Under the pieces are notes generated by a model. The model made no database searches. It saw only the letters and a program-made list of their open reading frames with translations, and had not been told where the DNA came from. This document shows positions 9,009 to 17,774 of a stretch of 64,000 nt of DNA, piece after piece. A program made the translations under genes and the position numbers. Each line of letters starts with the position of its first letter. Position 1 is the first letter of the stretch. Source of the DNA: Calidifontimicrobium sp035325925 (GTDB lineage Bacteria; Pseudomonadota; Gammaproteobacteria; Burkholderiales; Burkholderiaceae_C); NCBI RefSeq assembly GCF_035325925.1, contig NZ_DAOKZA010000007.1:40442-104441 (forward strand), in the 5' to 3' direction.

Positions 9009-10919
9009 TCATCTGCGCCTGGCGCCGGGCAGCGTGTCGTCGGCCCACCAGGCGGTCACCGCCCAGGCCGGGTTGTCCGACAGCGCGCTCTCGATCGTGT
9101 AGTACTTCGGCCTCACCTTCGGCAGTCCGAAGCGGTTCCAGTAGCTGGCCTTCTCCTCGGCGGCGTAGAGGTCGGGCACCTGCCACGCGCTCCACATCAC
9201 GACGCGGTCGAACGCGTGCGCCGCGGTGCGCAGCTCGTCGAGCGTGCGTGCCTGGCCCATGCGCTCGAGCAGGTGGTCGGCGGCGCGGCTCTTCACGCCG
9301 CGGAAGTTGTTGCTGCCGGGCTCGTCGGCGGCGGCGCTGCCGTACAGCGTGACCAGCGTGGCGACGTTGGGCAGCTGGAAGTCGCCCTCGACGATGGTGA
9401 TCATGTCGAAGTCGAAGGTCTCGAGCCGGCGCCGGTACAGCGCGAAGTCGACGTTGCGCACCGTCAGCTCGATGCCGAGCTTGCGCAGGTTCAGCTCCCA
9501 GTCGGGCAGGCGGCTGCCTTCGCCGGGCGCGAGGTACTCGATGGCGAACGCCTCGCCGGCGGCGTTGCGCAGCTTGCCGTCGGCGGCCAGCGTCCAGCCG
9601 GCCTGCTCGAGCAGCGCGCGCGCCTGCAGCAGGTTGGCGCGCAGGCGCTTCGGGTCGGCGCCGGTGGTCGGCGCGCGGTAGGCCGGACCGAACACCTCGG
9701 GTGGCAGCTCGGCGCGGAACGGCTCGAGCAGCGCCAGCTCGGCCGGGGTCGGCAGGCCCGCGGCGGCGAACTCGCTGTTGTTGAACACGCTCTCGGTGCG
9801 CTTGAACTGGCCCAGGCGGTTGAGCGTGTCGAAGTCGTACGTGTAGTCGAGCGCACGGCGCACCCGCAGGTCCTGGAACTTGGCGCGGCGCAGGTTCAGG
9901 TGGTAGGACTGCAGTCCCTGGCCGACCTGGGTCGGGAACGGGTCCTTGACGATGCGCCCGTCGTCCCACTTCGGACCCTTGTGCTGGCGCACCCAGCTGC
10001 GCGCGCCGTACTCCTTGTAGATGTCGAACTCGCCGGCCTTGAAGGCCTCGCGGGCCACCGCGGCGTCGCGGTAGTAGCGGTAGACGACGCGGTCGAAGTT
10101 GAAGAAGCCGCGGCGCACGCCGAGGTCGCGGGCCCAGTAGTTCGCGTCGCGCACGAACTCGATGCGCCGCCCACCGCCGGCGCGAGCGATCGTGTACGGA
10201 CCGCTGGTGACCGGGTACTCGGTGACGATCTCGTCGAAGCGCCGCGCCGTGCCGTCGGTGCCGGCGCCCCAGCGGCGCGAGAACACCCGCATGGTGCCGA
10301 CCGCGAACACCGCGTCGGCGGTGCGCTCCTTCAGGTCGAAGCGGATGGTGCGCGCGTCGAGCACGGTCGCGCGCTCGACCACCGCGTAGGCGGAGCGATA
10401 CGCCGGCGCCGCGTGCGGCCCGGAGAGCATGTCGAAGCTGTGCTTGACGTCGGCCGCGGTCACCGCGTCGCCGTTCGTGAACCGCGCCTTCGGGTGCAAC
10501 CTGAAGGCCACCGCGCTGCGGTCGGGGGCGACGCGGATCGCCTCGGCGAGCAGGCCGTACATCGTCGCCGGCTCGTCGCCCGACATCACCGCCAGCGGCT
10601 CGAACATGAAGATCATCATCCCGGCCGGCGAGTTGCCTCGCGTCGTGAACGGGTTGAACTTGTCGAAGCTGCTGCGGCGGTCGGGGTTGCGCAGGTACAG
10701 CGTGCCGCCCTTGGGCGCGTCGGGGTTGACGTACTCGAAGTGCGTGAAGCCGGCCGGGTACTTCGGTGCGCCGAAGGCGGCGTAGCCGTGCGCCCAGCCG
10801 GCTTCGGGGTCGTCGGCATGCGCCACCAGCGCCCACAGCGCGGCCGCCAGCGCCAGCGCCACGCGCTGCAGCCAGGCGCGCCGCGGCGACCGGGCAGGAG
10901 ATGCGGGGGCGAGGGGCAT
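9009..10919 (-). CDS. yejA: Periplasmic solute-binding protein YejA
   Basis: A 636-residue SBP_bac_5-type binding protein. An Arg-rich start and hydrophobic core end in Ala-His-Ala at about residue 35, a good Sec signal peptide. The mature part starts with His-Gly-Tyr-Ala-Ala-Phe-Gly and Lys-Tyr-Pro, as in the YejA group that binds microcin C and oligopeptides. It delivers peptide to YejB/YejE. It is the first gene of the operon; 57 bases separate it from the upstream thioredoxin-domain gene on the same strand, so it may share that promoter. Confidence 0.92.
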   Translation of the reverse strand: MPLAPASPARSPRRAWLQRVALALAAALWALVAHADDPEAGWAHGYAAFGAPKYPAGFTHFEYVNPDAPKGGTLYLRNPDRRSSFDKFNPFTTRGNSPAGMMIFMFEPLAVMSGDEPATMYGLLAEAIRVAPDRSAVAFRLHPKARFTNGDAVTAADVKHSFDMLSGPHAAPAYRSAYAVVERATVLDARTIRFDLKERTADAVFAVGTMRVFSRRWGAGTDGTARRFDEIVTEYPVTSGPYTIARAGGGRRIEFVRDANYWARDLGVRRGFFNFDRVVYRYYRDAAVAREAFKAGEFDIYKEYGARSWVRQHKGPKWDDGRIVKDPFPTQVGQGLQSYHLNLRRAKFQDLRVRRALDYTYDFDTLNRLGQFKRTESVFNNSEFAAAGLPTPAELALLEPFRAELPPEVFGPAYRAPTTGADPKRLRANLLQARALLEQAGWTLAADGKLRNAAGEAFAIEYLAPGEGSRLPDWELNLRKLGIELTVRNVDFALYRRRLETFDFDMITIVEGDFQLPNVATLVTLYGSAAADEPGSNNFRGVKSRAADHLLERMGQARTLDELRTAAHAFDRVVMWSAWQVPDLYAAEEKASYWNRFGLPKVRPKYYTIESALSDNPAWAVTAWWADDTLPGARRR

Positions 10920-10976
10920 GCGCGGCAGTCGGCGAACGCGCGCATTGTGCGCGACCGCGTCGGCGTCGCGCGAGCG

Positions 10977-12554
10977 TCAGCTTTCGCCGCCGCCGGCTGC
11001 GCGGCGCGAAGCCTGCAGCAGGCCGCGGCAGCCTTCGCGCTGGCCGTCGGCGTCGGGCAGCTTCGCGCACACCGGCGCCAGCTGCGCGCGCAGGCGCGCG
11101 ATGGCCGCGTCGTGACGGCCGTCGAGGTTCCACGCCAGCAACTGACCGCCGGCGCGCTGCAGCGAGCGCAGGCTGCGGCCGTAGAACGCCGACGCGTCCT
11201 GCGCCGCCTCGCCGAACAGCCGCGACGCCGCGGCCTCGACGCGCGACGCGTCGTCGGGCGCGAGCTCGACGAGTTGCGCGAGGTGACTGGCGCCCCACTG
11301 CAGCCGCGTCGCCGGGCCGACGCTGGCCGTCCACGCCTGCTCCGACCAGCGCAACGCCTCGGCCTTGTCGCCGCGGCGCTTCGCGTTGCCGGCCAGCTGG
11401 CTCATCAGGTAGTACGGCGAGTGGCTGCGCTGCAGGTTGGCCACGAGCAGTGCGTCGGCGTCCGCGGCGAGGCCGGCGCGCCCCAGCAGGTAGGCGGCGG
11501 TGGTGATCACGGCCTGGCGCTCGTAGCCGTCGACGATCTCGCGGTCGTCGCGCTCGACGTGCCGGCGCACCTCTTCGCGCAGCGCCGCGGGCAGCCGGAC
11601 GGTGCCGCCGTCGTGCTCGGGCGGCAGCGCCAGCCGTGCCAGTTCGACGCGCGCGAGCAGCGCGAGCACGCGGTCGGCGCGCGACAGCGTCGCGTCGGCC
11701 ACCAGCCGGCGCAGCGCCGCGTCGTAGCGCTGCACCAGGGCGTCGCGCTCGGTGCTGCCTTCGTCGGCGAGGGCGCGCACGATCTCGCGCGCGTGCTGCA
11801 CCAGCAGGTCGGCCTGCGCGCGTGCGGCCGCCGGGTCGGCCAGCAGCGCGCCGACGCGCGCGCGCAGCGCGTCGTCGGCGCGCAACCCCTTGCCGTCGTC
11901 GCTGTCCGCCACCGCGCGCAGCCACAGCCGCTGCGCGAGCCGCGCGTCGGGCGCGGCCGCCGCCAGCCGCGCGGCCAGCGCGGCGCGTTCGGCGTCGGGC
12001 ACCAGCGATCCGCCGTCGGCCTCCCAGGGGTCGAACGCGACGAGTTGCCACTCCGACGGCGAGAGTGGCCTGCCGGCACGCGCGTCGGCGATCACGTCGC
12101 GTGCGGCGCGCCCGCCGGCCAGCCCCTGGCGCAGCAGCGCGACCACCTGCTCGGGCTCGGCCTCGCCGGGCAGGCGGGCGATCTCGCGCCCGTCGGCGGC
12201 GAGCAGCACCAGCGTCGGGTACCCGCGCACCTTGAATCGCGCGCCGAGCCTCTGCGCGCCGGGACGGTCGCCGTCGACGTGCACCGCCACCAGTGCGCGC
12301 GACTGCTCGATGAAGTCGTGGCGGTTGAACAGTGTCGCCTTCAGCCGGTTGCATGGCGGGCACCAGCTCGCGCCCCAGTACAGCAGCACCGGCTTGCGTT
12401 CGGCGGCGGCGCGCGCGAAGACGCGCTCGATGTCGGCATCGGCCGCCGCGACCGCCCAGTGGCCCGGCAACGACGAGCCCTGTGCCAGCGCGTTGGCGCA
12501 GACCAGCGCGGCGGCCAGGGCGGCGACGCGCAACAGGATGGCGGGACGCGGCAT
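10977..12554 (-). CDS. Thioredoxin-domain protein, periplasmic
   Basis: A 525-residue protein with a signal peptide (about residues 1-24, ending Ala-Leu-Ala) and an N-terminal thioredoxin-like domain. The redox motif Trp-Cys-Pro-Pro-Cys lies at about residues 64-68, and a cis-Pro region reads Val-Arg-Gly-Tyr-Pro-Thr-Leu. The remaining ~380 residues are Ala/Arg/Leu-rich and probably an alpha-helical repeat. It is likely a periplasmic disulfide reductase, but the partner is unknown. The frame opens 57 bases earlier; the ATG at 12554 is chosen because it directly precedes the signal peptide. Confidence 0.8.
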   Translation of the reverse strand: MPRPAILLRVAALAAALVCANALAQGSSLPGHWAVAAADADIERVFARAAAERKPVLLYWGASWCPPCNRLKATLFNRHDFIEQSRALVAVHVDGDRPGAQRLGARFKVRGYPTLVLLAADGREIARLPGEAEPEQVVALLRQGLAGGRAARDVIADARAGRPLSPSEWQLVAFDPWEADGGSLVPDAERAALAARLAAAAPDARLAQRLWLRAVADSDDGKGLRADDALRARVGALLADPAAARAQADLLVQHAREIVRALADEGSTERDALVQRYDAALRRLVADATLSRADRVLALLARVELARLALPPEHDGGTVRLPAALREEVRRHVERDDREIVDGYERQAVITTAAYLLGRAGLAADADALLVANLQRSHSPYYLMSQLAGNAKRRGDKAEALRWSEQAWTASVGPATRLQWGASHLAQLVELAPDDASRVEAAASRLFGEAAQDASAFYGRSLRSLQRAGGQLLAWNLDGRHDAAIARLRAQLAPVCAKLPDADGQREGCRGLLQASRRAAGGGES

Positions 12555-12652
12555 GCGTGACTCTTCGGGAGTGGATCGGCCGATTCTGCGCCCGGTGCGG
12601 CCCCGTGGCACGCCTGCGGTGACGCGGGCGCCGCCGGCGGGAGAATGCCCCC

Positions 12653-13411
12653 ATGTGCCAGTTGCTGGGCATGAACGCCAACACGCCGACCGACGCGATG
12701 TTCAGCTTCGCCGGCCTGGCCGCGCGCGCCGACGAGCACAAGGACGGCTTCGGCATCGCGTTCTTCGAGGACCGCGGCGTGCGCCTGTTCGTCGATCCGG
12801 CCGGCGCGCGCGCGTCGCCGGTGGCCGAGATGGTCAAGCGCTACCCGATCCGCAGCGAGAACGTGATCGCGCACATCCGCAAGGCCACGCAGGGCCGCGT
12901 CGCGCTGGAGAACACGCACCCGTTCATGCGCGAGCTGTGGGGCCGCTACTGGGTGTTCGCGCACAACGGCGACCTCAAGGGTTTCCGCCCGCGGCTGCAC
13001 GCGGCGTTCCGCCCCGTGGGCGACACCGACAGCGAGCTCGCCTTCTGCTGGCTGATGCAGGAGCTGGCGAAGTCGCACGCCGGCGTTCCGGGCGTGGCCG
13101 AGCTCACGCGCACGCTGTCCGAGCTGCTGCCGCGGGCGGCGGCGCACGGCACCTTCAACGTGCTGCTGTCCAACGGCCAGGCGCTGTGGGCGCATGCGTC
13201 GACGGCGCTGAGCTGGGTGCAGCGACGCCACCCGTTCGGCGCGGCGACGCTGGCCGACGAGGACTTGCGCGTCGACTTCGCCGCGCTGACCACGCCAAAC
13301 GACCGCGTCGCCGTGGTCGCCACCGAGGCGCTGACTCGCGACGAGGCCTGGCACGCCCTGCGCCCTGGCGAACTGGCGGTGTTCGTCGGCGGCGAGCGCG
13401 TGACTCCTTGA
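12653..13411 (+). CDS. Class II glutamine amidotransferase, YafJ-like
   Basis: A 252-residue single-domain Ntn-type glutaminase. Cys2 follows the initiator Met and would be the N-terminal nucleophile after Met removal. Family motifs include Gly-Met-Asn-Ala-Asn, Asp-Gly-Phe-Gly-Ile, Ile-Arg-Lys-Ala-Thr, Asn-Thr-His-Pro-Phe and Ala-His-Asn-Gly. There is no synthetase or phosphoribosyl domain, so the acceptor substrate is unknown. It is divergent from the thioredoxin-domain gene, with 98 bases between starts. Confidence 0.92.
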   Translation: MCQLLGMNANTPTDAMFSFAGLAARADEHKDGFGIAFFEDRGVRLFVDPAGARASPVAEMVKRYPIRSENVIAHIRKATQGRVALENTHPFMRELWGRYWVFAHNGDLKGFRPRLHAAFRPVGDTDSELAFCWLMQELAKSHAGVPGVAELTRTLSELLPRAAAHGTFNVLLSNGQALWAHASTALSWVQRRHPFGAATLADEDLRVDFAALTTPNDRVAVVATEALTRDEAWHALRPGELAVFVGGERVTP

Positions 13412-13516
13412 CAGGGGCGCCGCGTTGCCACCGGTCACATCCGAAACGCCGGCTTGCGGCGGTGCGCGCGACACTCGGCGGTATCGCCGCTCCTGTCCGC
13501 CGGCCGGACCGCTGCC

Positions 13517-14737
13517 ATGACGACTTTCGACACACCCCTGCTGCGCCAACTGGCGCGAGGCCTTCTGCTCGGCGCGGTGGCGCTGCTCGCCGCCTGCGGC
13601 GGCGGCGGCGACGACGAGGCCGGCGCCGCCGCTGGCACGCTGCGGCTGGCGCTGGCCGACGCACCGTCGTGCGGCTTCGACCACGTGCACGTCACGGTGC
13701 TTGGCGTGCGTGTGCACCGCAGCGCCGGCGCCGAGCCCGGCGACACGGGCTGGGTCGACCTGATGCTGCCGGCGCCGCGCCGGCTGGACTTGCTGACGCT
13801 GGTCAACGGCACGCTCGAGGAACTCGGACAGACGCCGCTGGCCGCCGGCCGCTACACGCAGATGCGGCTGCTGCTGGCGCCCAACACCGCCGGCTCGCCA
13901 CTGGCCAACGCGGTGACGCCCAGCGGCGGCGCCGAGGTCGCGCTGACCACGCCGAGCGCGGTGCAGAGCGGTCTGAAGACGAGCGTCGACATCGAGGTGC
14001 GGCCGTTCGAGGTGGCCGACTTCGTGATCGACTTCGACGCCTGCCGCTCGGTGGTGCGCGCCGGTCGCTCCGGGCAGTACCTGCTCAAGCCGGTGCTGCG
14101 CGTGCTGCCACGGCTCGCCGGCGCCGGTGCACGCGTCGTCGGCCACGTGGCCGGCGCCGGCGCCACGGTGTCGCTGCAGGTCGACGGCGAGCCGGTGCGT
14201 GCGACCACGCCCGACCCGACCAGCGGACGCTACGAGCTGTACCCGGCGGCGCCGGGCAGCTACACGCTGGTCGTGGCCGGAGGCGGACGCGCCACCGGCG
14301 TGGTCACCGGCGTGCCGGTGCACGCCGACCGCGCGACGGTGGTCGGCACGGCCACGGCGCCGATCGTGCTGCCGCCCGCGGTGCCGCGCGAGGTCGGCGG
14401 CGAGCTGACGGTCGCAGCGTCGGTGAGCGGCGCCGACCATGCGACGGTGCGCGCGACGCAGGCCTTCGGCAGCGTGGCGCCGCTTGTGGTCGAGGTGGCG
14501 CAGGTGCCGGTGGCGGTCGGCGACGCCTACACGCTGACGCTGGACGCCGCGGCGCCGCGCATCGCGGCCTACGACCCGGGCACGGCGGCGCCGTCGTTCG
14601 CCGCCGCCGGCGCGGTGGCCGGCCGCTACACGCTGCAGGCGCGACTGCTGCCGCTGGGCCTGTCGCGCGCCGCGGCGCTGGACATCGGCGCGGGCGTGCC
14701 CGACCCGCTGCCCGCCGTCGACTTCGCGTTCCCGTGA
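13517..14737 (+). CDS. DUF4382-type lipoprotein
   Basis: A 406-residue protein. The signal peptide ends in a lipobox (Leu-Leu-Ala-Ala-Cys) at about residue 30, followed by a Gly-rich spacer. The first domain has the DUF4382 pattern: Leu-Ala-Asp-Ala-Pro, Val-His-Val-Thr-Val, Leu-Asp-Leu-Leu, then Gly-Arg-Tyr-Thr-Gln-Met-Arg-Leu. Two further segments look like small carboxypeptidase-regulatory or beta-sandwich domains. Such proteins are anchored in the outer membrane or periplasm and have no defined role. The ATG at 13517 is chosen over an upstream ATG because it directly precedes the signal peptide. Confidence 0.83.
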   Translation: MTTFDTPLLRQLARGLLLGAVALLAACGGGGDDEAGAAAGTLRLALADAPSCGFDHVHVTVLGVRVHRSAGAEPGDTGWVDLMLPAPRRLDLLTLVNGTLEELGQTPLAAGRYTQMRLLLAPNTAGSPLANAVTPSGGAEVALTTPSAVQSGLKTSVDIEVRPFEVADFVIDFDACRSVVRAGRSGQYLLKPVLRVLPRLAGAGARVVGHVAGAGATVSLQVDGEPVRATTPDPTSGRYELYPAAPGSYTLVVAGGGRATGVVTGVPVHADRATVVGTATAPIVLPPAVPREVGGELTVAASVSGADHATVRATQAFGSVAPLVVEVAQVPVAVGDAYTLTLDAAAPRIAAYDPGTAAPSFAAAGAVAGRYTLQARLLPLGLSRAAALDIGAGVPDPLPAVDFAFP

Positions 14738-14745
14738 CGCGCGGC

Positions 14746-14779
14746 GGTGGGGTCGCCACAATCGTGGCCCGACCCCACC
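14746..14779 (+). promoter_or_regulatory. Strong hairpin between lipoprotein and carboxypeptidase genes
   Basis: Left arm 14746-14759 (GGTGGGGTCG plus CCAC) pairs with right arm 14764-14779 (GTGG, two bases, then CGACCCCACC). The hairpin begins nine bases after the lipoprotein stop and ends 14 bases before the carboxypeptidase ATG. No T-run follows, so it is not a classical terminator. It could dampen read-through or control translation of the next gene. Confidence 0.45.
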
Positions 14780-14793
14780 ACCGCCCGTCGCCG

Positions 14794-16503
14794 ATGCCGC
14801 CGCTGCCCGTCCCCCGCTTCGACACGTTCTATCGCCACGCCGAGCTGACGCGGCTGCTGCACGACTACGCCGCCGCTCGCCCCGACCTGGTGTCGCTGCG
14901 GTCGATCGGCCGCAGCCACGAGGGGCGCGACATCTGGGTCGCGGTGCTGACCCACCATCCCAGCGGCGACGACCTCGACCGCCCGGCGTTCTGGGTCGAC
15001 GGCAACATCCACGCCGCCGAGCTGACGGCGTCGACCGCCTGCCTGTATTGGTTGCACCGGCTGGTGACCGGCTACGGCGAGGATGCGCAGGTCACGCAGC
15101 TGCTCGACACGCGCGCGGTCTACATCTGCCCGCGGCTGAACCCCGACGGCGCCGAGCTGGCGCTGTTGCCGAGGCCGCGCCACATCCGCAGCTCGACGCG
15201 GCCGTACCCCTACGACGAGGAGCCGGTCGACGGCCTGACGATCGAGGACGTCGACGGCGACGGGCGCATCCTGAGCATGCGCATCCGCGACCCGCATGGG
15301 TCGTACAAGTGCCACCCCGACGACCCGCGACTCATGATCCCGCGCGAGCCCGGCGAGTTCGGCGGCACCTACTACCGCATCGTGCCCGAAGGCTTCGTGC
15401 GCGACTTCGACGGGCTGACGATCACCGTCAACAAGGACCGCGAGGGCCTGGACCTGAACCGCAACTTCCCCGCCTACTGGCGCCAGGAGTTCGAGCAGCC
15501 CGGCGCCGGCCCGTACCCGACCAGCGAGCCCGAGGTGCGCGCCATGGTCGACTTCTTCTTCGCGCACCGCAACATCGGCGCGGCGGTCAGCTTCCACACG
15601 CACAGCGGCGTGATCCTGCGGCCGATGGGCACGCAAAGCGACGACGACATGACGCCCGAGGACCTGTGGATCTACAAGCGCCTGTCCGACATCGGCGCCA
15701 AGCTCACCGGCTACCCGGCGATCAGCATCTTCCACGAGTTCAAGTACCACCCGAAGGAGATCATCACCGGCACGCAGGACTGGGTCTACGAGCACCTCGG
15801 CGCGCTGTTCTGGACGGTCGAGATCTGGGCGCCGAACAAGGAGGCCGGCATCACCGACTACAAGTGGATCGAGTGGTACCGCGACCACCCGGTGGCCGAC
15901 GACCTGAAACTGCTGAAGTGGAGCGACGAGCACTGCGGCGGGCAGGCGCACGTCGACTGGAAGCCGTTCCACCACCCGCAGCTCGGCGAGGTCGAGATCG
16001 GCGGCTGGGACAAGATGAACTTCTGGCGCAACCCGCCGCCGGGGCTGCGCGAGCGCGAGGCCGCGCGCTTCCCGGCGTGGCTGGCGCAGCTCGCGCTGTC
16101 GCTGCCGCGGCTCGAGTTGCTGCGCACCGAGGTGCGCCGGCTCGGCGAGGACAGCTGGCGCGTGCGCTTCGCGGTCGGCAACGCCGGCTATCTGCCGAGC
16201 CACGTCACGCAGCGTGCACTCGACCGCAAGACCGCACGCGGCGTGGTCTTCGAGATCCACCTGCCCGACGCGAGCGAGGCGCCGGCGGTGTCGCTGGTCG
16301 GCGGCAAGCCGCGCATCGAGGGACCGCACCTGGCCGGCCACGCGCCGAAGACCTCGCTGCAGGCGTTCCTGCCGCCACGCGAGCTGACCGCCGACCGCGC
16401 GGTCGCCGAGTGGGTCGTGCGTGCGCCGGCCGGCACGCGGCTGGGGCTGACCGCGCGCTGCGAGCGCGCCGGCACGGTGCGCACCGAAGTGATGCTCGAC
16501 TGA
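14794..16503 (+). CDS. M14 family zinc carboxypeptidase
   Basis: A 569-residue protein with an N-terminal M14 domain. The first zinc motif is Asn-Ile-His-Ala-Ala-Glu (His73, Glu76). Leu-Asn-Arg-Asn-Phe at 221-225 matches the substrate-binding Asn-Arg, Phe-His-Thr-His-Ser holds the third zinc ligand at about 268-270, and Trp-Thr-Val-Glu-Ile-Trp holds the catalytic Glu. About 150 further residues follow, possibly a beta-sandwich. There is no signal peptide, so it appears cytoplasmic. The ATG at 14794 opens the conserved domain; the frame upstream is not related to the family. Confidence 0.9.
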   Translation: MPPLPVPRFDTFYRHAELTRLLHDYAAARPDLVSLRSIGRSHEGRDIWVAVLTHHPSGDDLDRPAFWVDGNIHAAELTASTACLYWLHRLVTGYGEDAQVTQLLDTRAVYICPRLNPDGAELALLPRPRHIRSSTRPYPYDEEPVDGLTIEDVDGDGRILSMRIRDPHGSYKCHPDDPRLMIPREPGEFGGTYYRIVPEGFVRDFDGLTITVNKDREGLDLNRNFPAYWRQEFEQPGAGPYPTSEPEVRAMVDFFFAHRNIGAAVSFHTHSGVILRPMGTQSDDDMTPEDLWIYKRLSDIGAKLTGYPAISIFHEFKYHPKEIITGTQDWVYEHLGALFWTVEIWAPNKEAGITDYKWIEWYRDHPVADDLKLLKWSDEHCGGQAHVDWKPFHHPQLGEVEIGGWDKMNFWRNPPPGLREREAARFPAWLAQLALSLPRLELLRTEVRRLGEDSWRVRFAVGNAGYLPSHVTQRALDRKTARGVVFEIHLPDASEAPAVSLVGGKPRIEGPHLAGHAPKTSLQAFLPPRELTADRAVAEWVVRAPAGTRLGLTARCERAGTVRTEVMLD

Positions 16504-16564
16504 CGCGCCCGCGCGGCGTACGATCCTCGCCTGGGCGACGCGCGACGCCGCCGAGGATCTTGCG

Positions 16565-17743
16565 ATGCTGCCACGCCCCCTGTGCGGCCTGTTGGCCGCC
16601 CTGCTCGCGCTGCTCGTCGGCGCCTGCGCTCACGGTCCAGCCGACCCGCGGCTCGACGACTTCTTCGACGACGCCCGCTTCGCCCCGCCGCCGACGCCGG
16701 TCGACGGCAGCGCCTTGTTCGCGCTCAGCGACGAAATGCGTCGCTTCGTGGCCCGCGAACTGGTGCTCGGCACCGCGGACCCACGCCGGGTGCTCGTCGA
16801 CGCGCTGTACGGGCGCAAACTGCGCATCGAGTACGACTCGACGCTGACGCGCACCGCGGCGCAGGCGTTCGACGAGCGTGCGGGCAACTGCCTGTCGCTG
16901 GTCGCGATGACCGCCGCGCTGGCCAAGTCGATGGGCCTGCCGGTGCGCTACCAGAGCGTGGTCGTCGACAGCAGCTGGAGCCGCAGCGGCGACCTGGTGC
17001 TGGCCAACGGCCACATCAACGTCAGCCTCGGGCGCAAGCTGGGCCGCGGCCCGTCGGTCGACGACCGCGACGAGCTGCTGGTCGACTTCCTGCCGCCGGA
17101 GGACCTGCGCGGCGCACGTACGCGCGCGATCGGCGAGGCCACCGTGGTCGCGATGTACCTGAACAACCGCGCCGCCGAGCTGATGGTCGACGGCGCGCTC
17201 GACCTGGCGTACTGGCACGCCCGCGAGGCGATGCGCCGTGACGCGGGGTTCCTCGCCGCCTACAACACGCTGGCGGTGATCTACCTGCGGCGCGACCGAC
17301 CGGCCTCGGCCGAGCGCGTGCTGCGCGCGGTGCTCGAACGCGACCCGCGGCACACGGTGGCGATGGCCAACCTGGTGCCGGCACTGCAGCGCCAGGGCCG
17401 GCACGAGGAGGCGGCGGCGTGGACCGAACGGCTGGCGCGCGCCGAGTCGCACCCGCCGCTGCACTTCCTCGCACTGGGCCGCGCCGCGATGCGCGACGGC
17501 GACTACCGCCAGGCCAAGCGCTGGTTCGAGCGCGAGCTGGCGCGCGACGCGAGCTACCACGAGGTGCACTTCTGGCTCGCGGCGGCGCACCAGGCGCTGG
17601 GCGAGCACGAGCACGCGCGCCGTCAGCTGGCGCTGGCGCTGGAGAACAGCCACACGCGCACGACGCGCGCGATGTACGAGTCCAAGCTCGCGCGGCTGAA
17701 GAGCGCCGCCCGCCCCGCGGCCGCACCCGCGCCGGGCGGCTGA
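16565..17743 (+). CDS. Lipoprotein with transglutaminase-like and TPR domains
   Basis: A 392-residue protein with a lipobox Cys at about residue 21. A transglutaminase-like fold follows, with Cys109 in Gly-Asn-Cys-Leu-Ser-Leu and His150 in Asn-Gly-His-Ile-Asn. The second half has TPR units of the type Ala-Tyr-Asn-Thr-Leu-Ala-Val-Ile-Tyr. The Cys and His fit a catalytic pair, but activity is not certain. It probably works as an envelope-attached peptidase-like or scaffold protein. It converges with an acyl-CoA ligase gene across a short GC hairpin. Confidence 0.82.
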   Translation: MLPRPLCGLLAALLALLVGACAHGPADPRLDDFFDDARFAPPPTPVDGSALFALSDEMRRFVARELVLGTADPRRVLVDALYGRKLRIEYDSTLTRTAAQAFDERAGNCLSLVAMTAALAKSMGLPVRYQSVVVDSSWSRSGDLVLANGHINVSLGRKLGRGPSVDDRDELLVDFLPPEDLRGARTRAIGEATVVAMYLNNRAAELMVDGALDLAYWHAREAMRRDAGFLAAYNTLAVIYLRRDRPASAERVLRAVLERDPRHTVAMANLVPALQRQGRHEEAAAWTERLARAESHPPLHFLALGRAAMRDGDYRQAKRWFERELARDASYHEVHFWLAAAHQALGEHEHARRQLALALENSHTRTTRAMYESKLARLKSAARPAAAPAPGG

Positions 17744-17753
17744 GCGCGCCGGG

Positions 17754-17769
17754 GCCCGCCTCGGCGGGC
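17754..17769. terminator. Short hairpin between convergent genes
   Basis: GCCCGCC, a two-base loop, and GGCGGGC form a 7-bp stem between two converging genes. There is no T-run, so it may be a bidirectional but weak terminator. Confidence 0.4.
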
Positions 17770-17774
17770 TGGCT

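Noticed and set aside
8995..12837. Very long antisense or alternate open frames over the yej, thioredoxin and neighbouring genes
   Set aside because: They are Arg/Ala-rich shadow frames caused by very high G+C. The real genes there have clear family motifs, signal peptides and tight spacing.
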